Below, in pieces: positions 1 through 5,809 of a DNA stretch of 16,566 nucleotides (its first letter is position 1; each line of letters begins with the position of its first letter). Location of the stretch: positions 1-16,566 of the forward strand of contig JAHJDK010000161.1 of NCBI GenBank assembly GCA_018812505.1, in the 5' to 3' direction. This DNA is from Nanobdellota archaeon (GTDB lineage: Archaea > Nanobdellota > Nanobdellia > Woesearchaeales > GCA-2686295). A model generated the notes under the pieces. It was not told where the DNA came from, ran no database searches, and saw only the letters and a list, made by a program, of their open reading frames with translations. The translations under genes were made by a program, and so were the position numbers.

Positions 1-419
1 GTGTTTGGGACGATAAAGCTTTTAACGTTGTTTGTGAGAAAGCTGGTGAGTTAAAAGATGTCAGGTCTGGCTTGTTTTTGCTTCGGGAATCAGCTCTTGC
101 AGCTGAGGAAAAGGCTAAGAAAAAGATAGAACTTGAAGATGTTCAGAAGGCTTTGTCAAAGCTTGACGATTTTACAATTAAGAATAGTGCTGACTTGGAA
201 GATGAGACTAAGTCTATTTATGAGCTTGTCAAGGAGAACTCTGGCATGAAGATTGGTGAATTGTTCGAACTTTACCAGAAGAATGGTGGTAAATCAAGTT
301 ACAAAACATTTCAGAGAAAGATTGAGAAATTGTCAGATAACAAGTTTATTTCTACGAAGAAACAGACTGGTGCAGGCGGCAACACGACTATTGTAGAGAA
401 GAAGCTGACTGAGTTCTAG
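1..419 (+). CDS. cdc6: Orc1/Cdc6 replication initiator, C-terminal part (5' truncated by window)
   Basis: The reading frame is open from base 3, so the gene begins upstream of the window. About 138 residues are visible. The first part, around DVRSGLFLLRESALAAEE, fits the AAA+ lid/sensor-2 segment of archaeal Orc1/Cdc6 (consensus like G-D-x-R-x-A-L-x-L-L-R-x-A). It is followed by a helix, ELEDVQKALSKL, that commonly links to the C-terminal winged helix. The rest (about residues 55-138, with IYELVKENSGMKIGELFELY and YKTFQRKIEKL) looks like that winged-helix DNA-binding domain. The family binds origin DNA as an ATPase and loads MCM. The catalytic Walker motifs lie outside the window. The first TTG visible at 72 is internal, not the start. 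The assignment rests on motif memory and is fairly secure. Confidence 0.8.
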   Translation, partial: VWDDKAFNVVCEKAGELKDVRSGLFLLRESALAAEEKAKKKIELEDVQKALSKLDDFTIKNSADLEDETKSIYELVKENSGMKIGELFELYQKNGGKSSYKTFQRKIEKLSDNKFISTKKQTGAGGNTTIVEKKLTEF

Positions 420-444
420 AAAAATAAGAAAAAAATAAAATAAT

Positions 445-1119
445 TTATCTTCTGAATATTTTTGTTTTAATATTCACTTCTGATTTTGTGTATTTCACTG
501 TTATGGAGAATTGTCTTTCCAAATCTGTGTAAGGATAGTTGAATTCATATGAGTTAACTAATTTCATATTAATTTCCTTTCCTTCTCCCTGTACTTGTAG
601 TCCTGGAATACTTAATCCTTTGTCTTTTAGTATTACTGAATATTCTTGTGGTATTTTTGTTTTATCCCATACAAGTGTTAAGTTGTCTTGTTTTTTTGGT
701 GATTTTACCACTAAACTCCAGTTTTTAAATCCTGAGGTTATAGGTGACCTGATATCTTTGAAAGCTTTTTCTTCCATTTGGAATCTGTTGAAATACTTTT
801 TCATCACACACTCTGTCCAGAAGGTTCCTGGTGGTGCTGGTGGTGATAGTAAATCATATCTGTCGTAATCATCATTAGCATACTTGTTTGTGCCAAAATA
901 TATTTGTGCGTATGTTGGAATTGTTTGATTATCTGTGTCTAGACTTATTCCGATTTCCCAGTCTGTGTTGATTGTTTGCGTTGTTGTTGGTATTCTCCTT
1001 GCTTCTCCGCCTATGTTTCCTTCATTTTTTATCACTCCTGTCAGTGCTAGTACTGTTCCCAACACTACGACTATTGCTAGAATTGTGTATATTCCTATGT
1101 GGTGTTTTTCTTTTTTCAT
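445..1119 (-). CDS. Membrane-anchored hypothetical protein (224 aa)
   Basis: I do not recognise the family. Residues 1-8 are charged (MKKEKHHI) and are followed by a hydrophobic helix (about 9-30), so this is an N-terminal signal anchor or uncleaved signal peptide with the remaining ~190 residues outside the cell. A Thr-rich stretch (TTTQT, about 45-50) follows the membrane segment. The rest looks beta-rich, with no Cys pair or catalytic motif I can name. The ATG at 1119 is well supported: AGGAGG lies at 1128-1133, 8 nt upstream, and a TATA box lies at 1163-1170. The gene is convergent with cdc6, 25 nt away. It could be an exported structural or binding protein. Confidence 0.7.
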   Translation of the reverse strand: MKKEKHHIGIYTILAIVVVLGTVLALTGVIKNEGNIGGEARRIPTTTQTINTDWEIGISLDTDNQTIPTYAQIYFGTNKYANDDYDRYDLLSPPAPPGTFWTECVMKKYFNRFQMEEKAFKDIRSPITSGFKNWSLVVKSPKKQDNLTLVWDKTKIPQEYSVILKDKGLSIPGLQVQGEGKEINMKLVNSYEFNYPYTDLERQFSITVKYTKSEVNIKTKIFRR

Positions 1120-1127
1120 AGTTGCAA

Positions 1128-1133
1128 CCTCCT
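1128..1133 (-). promoter_or_regulatory. Shine-Dalgarno AGGAGG
   Basis: A perfect AGGAGG on the minus strand, 8 nt before the ATG at 1119. It fixes the start of the membrane-anchored protein. Confidence 0.75.
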
Positions 1134-1162
1134 AGGTTATAGTATGTTTTTTGGGTTTATAC

Positions 1163-1170
1163 TATTTAAA
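1163..1170 (-). promoter_or_regulatory. TATA box (TTTAAATA)
   Basis: TTTAAATA centred about 47 nt upstream of the ATG at 1119. It predicts a start site near 1140 and a ~20-nt leader carrying the Shine-Dalgarno. The motif is near-palindromic, so it could also fire rightward toward the gene at 1233. Confidence 0.5.
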
Positions 1171-1232
1171 TGTTTTTTTTTTAGTTGTAATTTTTTGTTT
1201 TATAGAGAGGCAGGCATTATTTAAATTTTTTA

Positions 1233-1802
1233 TTGTCTAAAGGGCAGACTATTTATGATAACTTTGAGTCTACAGAATTAAATATTTCCTCAGACGATTT
1301 ATCTGATGAATTTGTTTTATATGATAAGAACTCTTATCCTTTAATAATAACTGTTGATCCTATTACTATTAATGAATTTAGTATTTCTACGCAAAAGGTG
1401 AATCAAGGTAGGTTGTATACTATTAATTCTAAGAATAAATATGAGCATATGAAAGCAAATATTTATTTTGGCGAATCCGCAACTATTTATCCGCTTATTA
1501 AATTAAAACCTAGTGAGTTTTCTGTTTCAAGTAATCCTTTCTCGCCTAAAATGGAGTCCCTCATAAGACTTTATTTAACTATTGACAATTGTTTATATGA
1601 CTCATTTATAAATATAAATGAGTGTGAATTGTGTTGGGATGTCTTCTTAAAAAATGTTGGTTTTAACACTTCTTCTGTCTCTTTGGATTTTCATGATTTG
1701 TCTATGCATAATAGTGTTTTAGAGCTTGTTCTTGGTTTTAATACTTTGGATTTCAAGTATACTTCATCTATGGATAAACCTATGAGATTACATTTAGATT
1801 GA
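1233..1802 (+). CDS. Hypothetical protein (189 aa)
   Basis: Unknown family. The only canonical start in the frame is TTG at 1233; upstream the frame closes with a TAG at 1203-1205, and the first internal ATG is about 72 codons in. The product is acidic and apparently soluble, with no signal peptide, membrane helix or metal motif that I can see. It looks like a mixed beta fold (for example YPLIITVDPITINEF and FSVSSNPFSPKMESL). Three cysteines (CLYD, NECELC) lie near residues 118-132 without a clear Zn pattern. A TATA-like TTATTTAAAT lies at 1217-1226, too close for a TTG start (predicted transcript start ~1248). Either the upstream box at 1163-1170 is used or initiation is unusual. The codon use is typical of an expressed gene here. 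Confidence 0.6.
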   Translation: MSKGQTIYDNFESTELNISSDDLSDEFVLYDKNSYPLIITVDPITINEFSISTQKVNQGRLYTINSKNKYEHMKANIYFGESATIYPLIKLKPSEFSVSSNPFSPKMESLIRLYLTIDNCLYDSFININECELCWDVFLKNVGFNTSSVSLDFHDLSMHNSVLELVLGFNTLDFKYTSSMDKPMRLHLD

Positions 1803-1846
1803 TATGATTGATAGTCACACTGGTCACTGGACATCTTGCCGTGGGG

Positions 1847-1855
1847 TATTTAAAT
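1847..1855 (+). promoter_or_regulatory. TATA box of the small-ORF cluster
   Basis: TATTTAAAT, predicting a start near 1877. That places a ~21-nt leader before the GGAGGTGA of the first small ORF. An inverted repeat (TTGAC-AAA-GTCAA, 1875-1887) sits on the predicted start site. Confidence 0.5.
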
Positions 1856-1911
1856 GGTGAAATAAATTTTATCTTTGACAAAGTCAATCAAGTCATTGGA
1901 GGTGATGCCTT

Positions 1912-2016
1912 ATGTCAACAGATTATATCGAACAATTATTTTACAATCAGATTAAGAATCTAACTAGGAAAACAGTTGACAGTTTTGATTTACAGCATAG
2001 TGATGCTTGGTTGTGA
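1912..2016 (+). CDS. Small ORF 1 (34 aa)
   Basis: ATG at 1912, preceded by a strong GGAGGTGA Shine-Dalgarno (1898-1905) and a TATA box (1847-1855). The product begins MSTDYIEQLFYNQIKNLTRK and ends DSFDLQHSDAWL. It has a predicted amphipathic N-terminal helix, no signal peptide and no recognised family. It is the first of three tiny ORFs read in the same direction. Its stop lies only 10 nt before the next ATG and overlaps the next Shine-Dalgarno, suggesting translational coupling. Start signals and spacing make it more likely real than chance, but no homology is available to me. Confidence 0.5.
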   Translation: MSTDYIEQLFYNQIKNLTRKTVDSFDLQHSDAWL

Positions 2017-2026
2017 GGTGATTTTA

Positions 2027-2149
2027 ATGGCTGCAAGTGCAAAAAGTTACAGTTTTTACCCTGAAAAAATTGCAAGAGTTGTGTTAGAACATGATTTGAT
2101 AATGCCTGGTGAGGAGCATTCTTTTGCAAGTTTTGTTAGGGGTTGTTGA
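2027..2149 (+). CDS. Small ORF 2 (40 aa), possible ribbon-helix-helix-like peptide
   Basis: ATG at 2027. Its Shine-Dalgarno (GAGGTGA, 2015-2021) overlaps the stop codon of small ORF 1. Residues SYSFYPEKIARVVLEHDLIM followed by PGEEHSFASFVRGC give strand-helix-turn-helix spacing, which faintly recalls a ribbon-helix-helix DNA-binding fold. That is inference from pattern only. There are no membrane segments. It is the middle member of the small-ORF cluster. Confidence 0.5.
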   Translation: MAASAKSYSFYPEKIARVVLEHDLIMPGEEHSFASFVRGC

Positions 2150-2209
2150 CTATGTTTGTTACAAAAATGAATGTTTTTCAAACTTCATAATTTTAATGAG
2201 GTGAAACTT

Positions 2210-2320
2210 ATGTTTAGAAAAAAACGATATATTAATTGGAATGCTTACATGAACAAGGTTGATTTCTTGGACGTGTTTTATTGGCAGCAAGCTGTCAGGA
2301 GAGAAAACATTAGTAGATAA
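2210..2320 (+). CDS. Small ORF 3 (36 aa)
   Basis: ATG at 2210 with GAGGTGA at 2198-2204 (5-nt spacing). The product begins MFRKKRYINWNAYMNK and ends QQAVRRENISR. It is strongly basic and aromatic, so nucleic-acid binding is possible. No family is recognised. It ends 32 nt before tsaC, whose own TATA-like box overlaps the gap, so the two are probably separate units. Confidence 0.5.
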   Translation: MFRKKRYINWNAYMNKVDFLDVFYWQQAVRRENISR

Positions 2321-2329
2321 TTTTTTAAA
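2321..2329 (+). promoter_or_regulatory. TATA box of tsaC
   Basis: TTTTTTAAA, about 27 nt before the ATG at 2353, predicting a leaderless transcript. Confidence 0.45.
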
Positions 2330-2352
2330 CCCTTATTTATTCTTCTTTTTTT

Positions 2353-2922
2353 ATGGAAGCTTTGAATAAGGATGAGTTTTTTGCAAGAAAACATTTTTTA
2401 ACCCAAAAACTTAAGTCATCAGTATTTATCTATCCAACAGATACTATTTATGGTATTGGCTGTGTTGCAGATGATGAAGAGTTGGTTGACAGGATAAGAG
2501 TGTTGAAGAAGCGTTTTGACATGCCTTTCTCTGTTATCGCTCCTTCGAAGGATTGGATTAGAGAGAACTGTGTTGTTTCTAAAAATGCTGAGGAATGGCT
2601 TGACAAGCTTCCTGGACCTTACACTTTAATATTGAAATTAAAAAATCCTAGTGTGATTGCTGAGAATGTTAATCTTGGAGTTGAAACTTTAGGTGTTAGG
2701 ATTCCTGATAACTGGTTTTCTGAAGTAGTTGCTAGTATGAATTTGCCTATTATTACGACGTCTGCAAATGTTTCTGGCAAGGATTTCATGACTTCAATTG
2801 AAGACCTTGATCCTGTAGTTGCTCATGGTGTTGATGTTGTGGTTCATGATGGTTTTATAAAGGGTAAGCCTTCTACTCTTGTTTTCTTGGATAAAAATGC
2901 TGTTAGTTTGAAGGAGCGTTGA
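2353..2922 (+). CDS. tsaC: Threonylcarbamoyl-AMP synthase (Sua5/YrdC/TsaC family)
   Basis: This enzyme makes L-threonylcarbamoyl-AMP from Thr, bicarbonate and ATP, the first step in t6A37 modification of ANN-decoding tRNAs; the product is passed to the KEOPS complex in archaea. The 189-aa length fits the single-domain YrdC type, without the Sua5 C-terminal domain. Visible family motifs are YPTDTIYGIG (27-36), LKKR (51-54) of the nucleotide-binding basic patch, PGPYTLIL (87-94), LGVRIPDN (113-120), ITTSANVSG (134-142) and the STLV near the end (174-177). The ATG at 2353 matches a leaderless promoter. The stop codon directly abuts the end of the convergent Zn-ribbon gene, with no gap. Confidence 0.92.
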   Translation: MEALNKDEFFARKHFLTQKLKSSVFIYPTDTIYGIGCVADDEELVDRIRVLKKRFDMPFSVIAPSKDWIRENCVVSKNAEEWLDKLPGPYTLILKLKNPSVIAENVNLGVETLGVRIPDNWFSEVVASMNLPIITTSANVSGKDFMTSIEDLDPVVAHGVDVVVHDGFIKGKPSTLVFLDKNAVSLKER

Positions 2923-3150
2923 TTAGTTTATTGAGAATTCTAATTTTTCTGACTTGCAGTCTTTACTGTATTCTTCTAGTTTCTCCAGCACTTTGTCATA
3001 TTTCTTTTTTATTTCCTGATCTTCTTTAGATGGATTTACTTTATCTAATTTTATAAATGTTGCATTGCTTCTTTGACATAGTGGACAGCTTTTTGGTTTA
3101 TCTTCTTGTTTTAGTTCGCATCCACAGTTTTCGCATAGCCAAATAATCAT
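2923..3150 (-). CDS. Rubredoxin/rubrerythrin-like zinc-ribbon protein (75 aa)
   Basis: The N-terminus carries C6-x2-C9 and C22-x2-C25 (LCENCGCEL and SCPLCQRSN), the four-Cys knuckle pair of a rubredoxin-like domain as found at the end of rubrerythrins. C11 is an extra cysteine. Residues 38-75 are charged and predicted helical (KKYDKVLEKLEEYSKD), with no diiron EXXH sites, so this is a ribbon plus a helical tail and not a full rubrerythrin. It may bind Zn or Fe; the function is unknown. A TATA-like element (3172-3180) predicts a leaderless transcript at the ATG 3150. It is followed upstream by the ferredoxin gene on the same strand, which has its own promoter. Confidence 0.75.
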   Translation of the reverse strand: MIIWLCENCGCELKQEDKPKSCPLCQRSNATFIKLDKVNPSKEDQEIKKKYDKVLEKLEEYSKDCKSEKLEFSIN

Positions 3151-3171
3151 TTAGAATGATAATGTGTTCTG

Positions 3172-3180
3172 ATTTAAAAA
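3172..3180 (-). promoter_or_regulatory. TATA box of the zinc-ribbon gene
   Basis: TTTTTAAAT on the minus strand, centred 26 nt from the ATG at 3150, so the transcript is probably leaderless. Confidence 0.4.
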
Positions 3181-3195
3181 AATTTTGAAAAAGAA

Positions 3196-3426
3196 TTAAA
3201 TTATTTTTTCATCTGTATCAAGATTTGTGATGTGAATTATGGCTACAGGGCATGACTCTGCTGCTTGTTTGTTATCTTCAAGTTCAGAATCATTTATCTC
3301 TGATTTTAAGATTTGGGATTTTTCTTCTCCATCGACATCAACCATTTCCCAGTTGCTTGATATTGCTGCACAAGCTCCACATCCGATACATTCTTCAATT
3401 TCGTGTTCTACTTTGTATTTGGTCAT
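3196..3426 (-). CDS. Ferredoxin with one [4Fe-4S] cluster (76 aa)
   Basis: Small acidic electron carrier. Cysteines C13-I-G-C16-G-A-C19 and C59-P match a monocluster ferredoxin of the archaeal/Thermotoga type; the second cluster motif of 2x[4Fe-4S] ferredoxins is absent. I chose ATG 3426 and not the longer frame starting with TTG at 3450. GAGG (3435-3438) lies at proper distance from 3426, and the TATA box at 3462-3469 predicts a transcript start near 3439, which would leave the TTG outside the mRNA. The partner is unknown. No oxidoreductase sits beside it, so it may serve several enzymes. Confidence 0.88.
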   Translation of the reverse strand: MTKYKVEHEIEECIGCGACAAISSNWEMVDVDGEEKSQILKSEINDSELEDNKQAAESCPVAIIHITNLDTDEKII

Positions 3427-3461
3427 TAGTACCACCTCTGTTTTTTGCAATTTATTATTTG

Positions 3462-3469
3462 TTTAAATA
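3462..3469 (-). promoter_or_regulatory. TATA box of the ferredoxin gene
   Basis: TATTTAAA on the minus strand. The predicted start near 3439 gives a 13-nt leader containing the GAGG used by the ATG at 3426. Confidence 0.5.
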
Positions 3470-3493
3470 ATTTTCTGCTTTTTAAAATTTTGA

Positions 3494-4003
3494 TTACACA
3501 AACTTGCTTATTTGGTGTTTTACTTCTTCATGTATTAGCCATGCTATAAGAATTATTGCGTCTATTCCTAGGGTTATGGATCTTCCTATCTGGCTGTCTG
3601 GCAAGAGGTTTAGTCCGAACATTTGTTGTGAGAATGGTGCTAGTGGCACAACGTATCCGGTAATCATATCTAGTATTATATGCAGTGTTATGCCTATAGT
3701 TATTACTATTAATAAATTAAGTTGCTTCTTGTTTTTCTTTATGTACGCATAGTATGCACCTATAAGAAAAAATGCAGGCCATATCAAGCTATGAGTTAAC
3801 ATTCTATGAATTGCTTCTTGTGGTATCTTAAAGAATGCGTATAATATATAGTATAGTATTATGTCTATGTCTGGCAGTAGGCTTGCAATTCCTCCTATGA
3901 TGATGAAGTAGTGTGGAAAGTTCTTTTTGTCTTTAAGAAGGTATTCTCTTAGAAATTCTATTACTATTATGGCTGTTAATACATGTGTGACTGCAAATGG
4001 CAT
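3494..4003 (-). CDS. YdjM/DUF457-type membrane-bound metal-dependent hydrolase (169 aa)
   Basis: A predicted integral membrane protein with about four hydrophobic segments (about 32-56, 72-88, 95-115 and 143-158). The YdjM (LexA-regulated membrane hydrolase) family histidine/aspartate pattern is visible: FAVTHVL (H7), LLPDID (D45, D47), HRMLTHSL (H66, H71) and LHIILDMITG (H108, D112). Homologues are predicted phosphatase- or phospholipase-C-like hydrolases, but substrates are mostly unknown. The ATG lies 1 nt after the stop of the upstream small acidic gene (TAA-A-ATG), so the two form a tightly coupled pair. The DPD/THS pattern is clear, though the activity itself is inferred. Confidence 0.82.
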   Translation of the reverse strand: MPFAVTHVLTAIIVIEFLREYLLKDKKNFPHYFIIIGGIASLLPDIDIILYYILYAFFKIPQEAIHRMLTHSLIWPAFFLIGAYYAYIKKNKKQLNLLIVITIGITLHIILDMITGYVVPLAPFSQQMFGLNLLPDSQIGRSITLGIDAIILIAWLIHEEVKHQISKFV

Positions 4004-4004
4004 T

Positions 4005-4217
4005 TTAATATTCTACGATTGAAACACTTGGTATGTCATCGTTTTCTTTATCTTCTTCGTCGCTTTGTGGGTTGTCAAAAATGTTGAATGTTCCTTCACC
4101 TACTGTTGGCAGTTCACTTTTTTCTACGCTGCTCTGTTCAACAAACTTTAACAGGAAGTCAATTGTTTTTTTTATATCATCTGTAGAATCTTTTTTTGTG
4201 TCTATTTCTATTCTCAT
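4005..4217 (-). CDS. Small acidic hypothetical protein (70 aa), paired with YdjM gene
   Basis: Unknown family. The product begins MRIEIDTKKDSTDDIKKTI, with a helix continuing through FLLKFVEQ, then a low-complexity acidic tail (PQSDEEDKENDD) that is probably disordered. The ATG at 4217 is preferred over a TTG at 4238, because the TATA box at 4241-4248 predicts transcription beginning at about 4218, giving a leaderless message. It is translated just ahead of the membrane hydrolase and lies downstream of tRNA-Val(CAC) on the same strand, with a separate promoter in the gap. Confidence 0.6.
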   Translation of the reverse strand: MRIEIDTKKDSTDDIKKTIDFLLKFVEQSSVEKSELPTVGEGTFNIFDNPQSDEEDKENDDIPSVSIVEY

Positions 4218-4240
4218 GTTTTTATTTTCTGTTTGCAAAG

Positions 4241-4248
4241 TTTAAATA
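4241..4248 (-). promoter_or_regulatory. TATA box of the acidic protein/YdjM operon
   Basis: TATTTAAA on the minus strand, centred ~27 nt from the ATG at 4217. It fixes that start as leaderless. Confidence 0.5.
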
Positions 4249-4281
4249 TTTTTCTTTTTGTAGAAAATGGGTCTGCGGAGA

Positions 4282-4368
4282 CTTCCATGACGAATGCACA
4301 TATCCACTAAGTGGGATTAAGCGTAGCGCATATCCCACCGACGTTAGCCGTCGACGAGTATTCGTCGT
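4282..4368 (-). other. Intron 2 of tRNA-Val(CAC), in the T-loop (59/60)
   Basis: 87 nt inserted so that TTCAAA + T re-forms the T-loop. Just inside, GACGAAT pairs with ATTCGTC. An alternative local hairpin, CGACGA/TCGTCG, also exists, as does a second internal hairpin GTGGGAT/ATCCCAC. No reading frame or guide-RNA boxes were seen. Confidence 0.85.
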
Positions 4369-4390
4369 TTTGAACTCCGGACCTCCGCCA

Positions 4391-4518
4391 ATTTCAAACG
4401 CAATTCACGTAAGCATTAATGAGTTATGCGTGAAAAATAACAAAAATCGAAGATTTTTGAAGTTCAAAATTCTTTGAATTTTGTAACTTACGTTCCCCAT
4501 TAACGCTGAAAAGCGTTA
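4391..4518 (-). other. Intron 1 of tRNA-Val(CAC), canonical 37/38 position
   Basis: 128 nt bounded by a perfect BHB motif. Internal stems are ACGTAAG/CTTACGT, CAAAATTC/GAATTTTG and CAAAAATC/GATTTTTG, so the intron is long and well folded. AACGC can pair either with the end of the intron (splicing helix) or with a nearby GCGTT, two competing folds. Confidence 0.88.
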
Positions 4519-4581
4519 TGTGAAGGCGACGTCATAGCCGGGCTAGACTACAGACCCTTTGTTTTTCAAGGATGTCATTTT

Positions 4582-4591
4582 GTTTAAATTT
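4582..4591 (-). promoter_or_regulatory. TATA box of tRNA-Val(CAC)
   Basis: AAATTTAAAC on the minus strand, centred ~30 nt before the tRNA 5' end, predicting a leader of only about 4 nt. Confidence 0.5.
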
Positions 4592-4620
4592 CTTTTTGTT
4601 TGATTGGTTTTGAGTAATGT

Positions 4621-5370
4621 TTATAGAAATATTCTCTGGTAGTTTGCATATATCATATTCTCTAGTTCTTCCACTTCTAGTTCTTTTATCTCTGCAATTT
4701 TTTTCAGGCTTTCTTTGATGTACATTGGCTCGTTTCTTTTTATGCTTGAGTCATGTGTGAGGAATGGTGAGTCTGTCTCTGTTAGTATTTGTTTGAGTGG
4801 TATCATCTCAACCATTTCTTGGAATTGTTGGCTTCTGACAACGTTGCATGGTATTGAGAAGCTCCACTTGTTGTTGATACATCTCTTGACTAGTTCTTTG
4901 CTTCCTGAGAAGCAGTGCATCACTACTTTTTCTGCTTTTTCTTGTTCTAGAATATTGATTGCTTGTTCTTCTGCAAATCTTGAATGTACTATTATTGGTT
5001 TGTGGAGTTCTTTGCTTAGCTTGATAAGTTTTTTGAAGCATTCTCTTTGTTTTTCAAAGTCATTTATGTACTTTCTGTCAAGTCCGACTTCTCCGATTGC
5101 AATTATTTTTTTATTGTTGTTTTTTATGAATTCAATCTCTTTTTCAAAGTCTTCTTTGCTTATCTTGTCGCATTCTGATGGATAGTATCCAAGCGCAGCC
5201 TTTATCAAATCGTATTTTTTAGAAAGCAATAATATTTTCCTGTTGGTTTCTGGATCTGTGCCGTTGCATATAATTGTGTTAACTCCTGCTTTCCTTGCTC
5301 TTCCCATTACTAAGTCTCGGTCTTTGTCGAATTGCTTGAACTCTAGGTGTGCGTGTACATCAATTATCAT
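4621..5370 (-). CDS. tatD: TatD-family metal-dependent DNase
   Basis: A TIM-barrel amidohydrolase-type nuclease, 249 aa, typical length. All metal-ligand motifs are in place: DVHAHLE (H6, H8), IGEVGLD (E94), IVHSR (H129), MHCFSGS (H152) and TETDSP (D200). The family shows 3'-5' exonuclease activity on DNA and is tied to DNA repair or quality control. The ATG at 5370 matches a leaderless promoter (TATA at 5391-5400). It lies 48 nt downstream of the Zn-ribbon gene on the same strand but has its own promoter in that gap. The active site looks intact. Confidence 0.92.
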   Translation of the reverse strand: MIIDVHAHLEFKQFDKDRDLVMGRARKAGVNTIICNGTDPETNRKILLLSKKYDLIKAALGYYPSECDKISKEDFEKEIEFIKNNNKKIIAIGEVGLDRKYINDFEKQRECFKKLIKLSKELHKPIIVHSRFAEEQAINILEQEKAEKVVMHCFSGSKELVKRCINNKWSFSIPCNVVRSQQFQEMVEMIPLKQILTETDSPFLTHDSSIKRNEPMYIKESLKKIAEIKELEVEELENMIYANYQRIFL

Positions 5371-5390
5371 ATCTAGAAAAAATGTTAGTG

Positions 5391-5400
5391 GTTATATAAA
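5391..5400 (-). promoter_or_regulatory. TATA box of tatD
   Basis: TTTATATAAC on the minus strand, centred 26 nt from the ATG at 5370 (leaderless). Confidence 0.55.
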
Positions 5401-5418
5401 GCTTATTGAATGTTTTAG

Positions 5419-5805
5419 CTACTTTTCATCATGAGCGTCTCGCATCTTCTTGAAACTCTCGATGATATCTATCATGTATTTGCCTTCTTCCAGCTTGTAG
5501 ATTAATGGTTGTTTTTTGAACAGGTTTACTAAATCTATTTCATATTTGCCTGGTTTGAGTATGTTTATGGTTTCGATGTCAAGCACGATTGTTTTTTCTT
5601 TGTCAATCTGATTTCCTATAATGTCGTAGATGTCTTCTTCTATTTGTTCTTTTTCTTTTTTTGTTAGTCTGATTAGTTCTTCTTTTCTTTCAAGTGATTG
5701 TTTTTTTATGTAGAAAAATAGTTTTCCGCCGCATTTGCATCCTTGCAGTATCTCATTAGAACCATCATCGTACAGTGTTCCGCATTTTACGCATTGGTGT
5801 GGCAT
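5419..5805 (-). CDS. Archaeal Zn-ribbon protein of the DUF2073 operon (128 aa)
   Basis: The N-terminal ribbon has C5-x2-C8 and C23-x-C25 (QCVKCGTLY and GCKCGGKLFFY), a pattern of a conserved archaeal Zn-ribbon family (the COG3364-type protein, from memory). A charged helix (about 35-65) follows, then a C-terminal domain with TINILKPGKYEIDLVNLF that resembles the conserved end of this family. It is the third gene of the GTPase-DUF2073-Zn ribbon operon; the start lies 4 nt after the DUF2073 stop with AAGGTGA just upstream. The function is not established. Association with a GTPase suggests an RNA or ribosome-linked role (inference). Confidence 0.8.
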   Translation of the reverse strand: MPHQCVKCGTLYDDGSNEILQGCKCGGKLFFYIKKQSLERKEELIRLTKKEKEQIEEDIYDIIGNQIDKEKTIVLDIETINILKPGKYEIDLVNLFKKQPLIYKLEEGKYMIDIIESFKKMRDAHDEK

Positions 5806-5809
5806 TCAT

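Larger units (their letters stand above)
4268..4557 (-). tRNA. tRNA-Val(CAC) with two introns (anticodon loop and T-loop)
   Basis: Acceptor strands GGGTCTG (4557-4551) and CAGACCC (4275-4269) pair perfectly, with discriminator A at 4268 and no encoded CCA. D-arm: GTCT...TGAC (4548-4531). Anticodon stem TCGCC (4529-4525) pairs with GGCGG (4389-4385); the loop is TTCACA + T, giving anticodon CAC. Variable loop AGGTC; T-stem CGGAG (4379-4375) with CTCCG (4280-4276). Removing 4391-4518 (128 nt, between 37 and 38) and 4282-4368 (87 nt, between 59 and 60) leaves a 75-nt cloverleaf. Intron 1 has a textbook BHB: AACGC/GCGTT, central TTCA/TGAA, bulges CAT and ATT. Intron 2 has central TTCA/TGGA stacked on the T-stem with bulges AAA and AGT. 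Both introns contain further hairpins. The TATA box at 4582-4591 predicts a ~4-nt leader. Confidence 0.95.

Noticed and set aside
2152..2190. 12-aa ORF between small ORFs 2 and 3
   Set aside because: Very short with only a weak Shine-Dalgarno; not listed as a gene.
3427..3450. Longer N-terminus of the ferredoxin from TTG 3450
   Set aside because: Shine-Dalgarno and TATA positions fit ATG 3426; the extension lies outside the predicted transcript.
4196..4477. 93-aa plus-strand ORF
   Set aside because: It covers the intron-containing tRNA and has no start signal; a chance frame.
4268..4557. SRP RNA or another ~290-nt structural RNA on the plus strand, because the ends GGGTCTG/CAGACCC pair
   Set aside because: The minus strand gives a complete tRNA-Val after removing two BHB introns; no SRP helix 8 or RNase P signatures were found.
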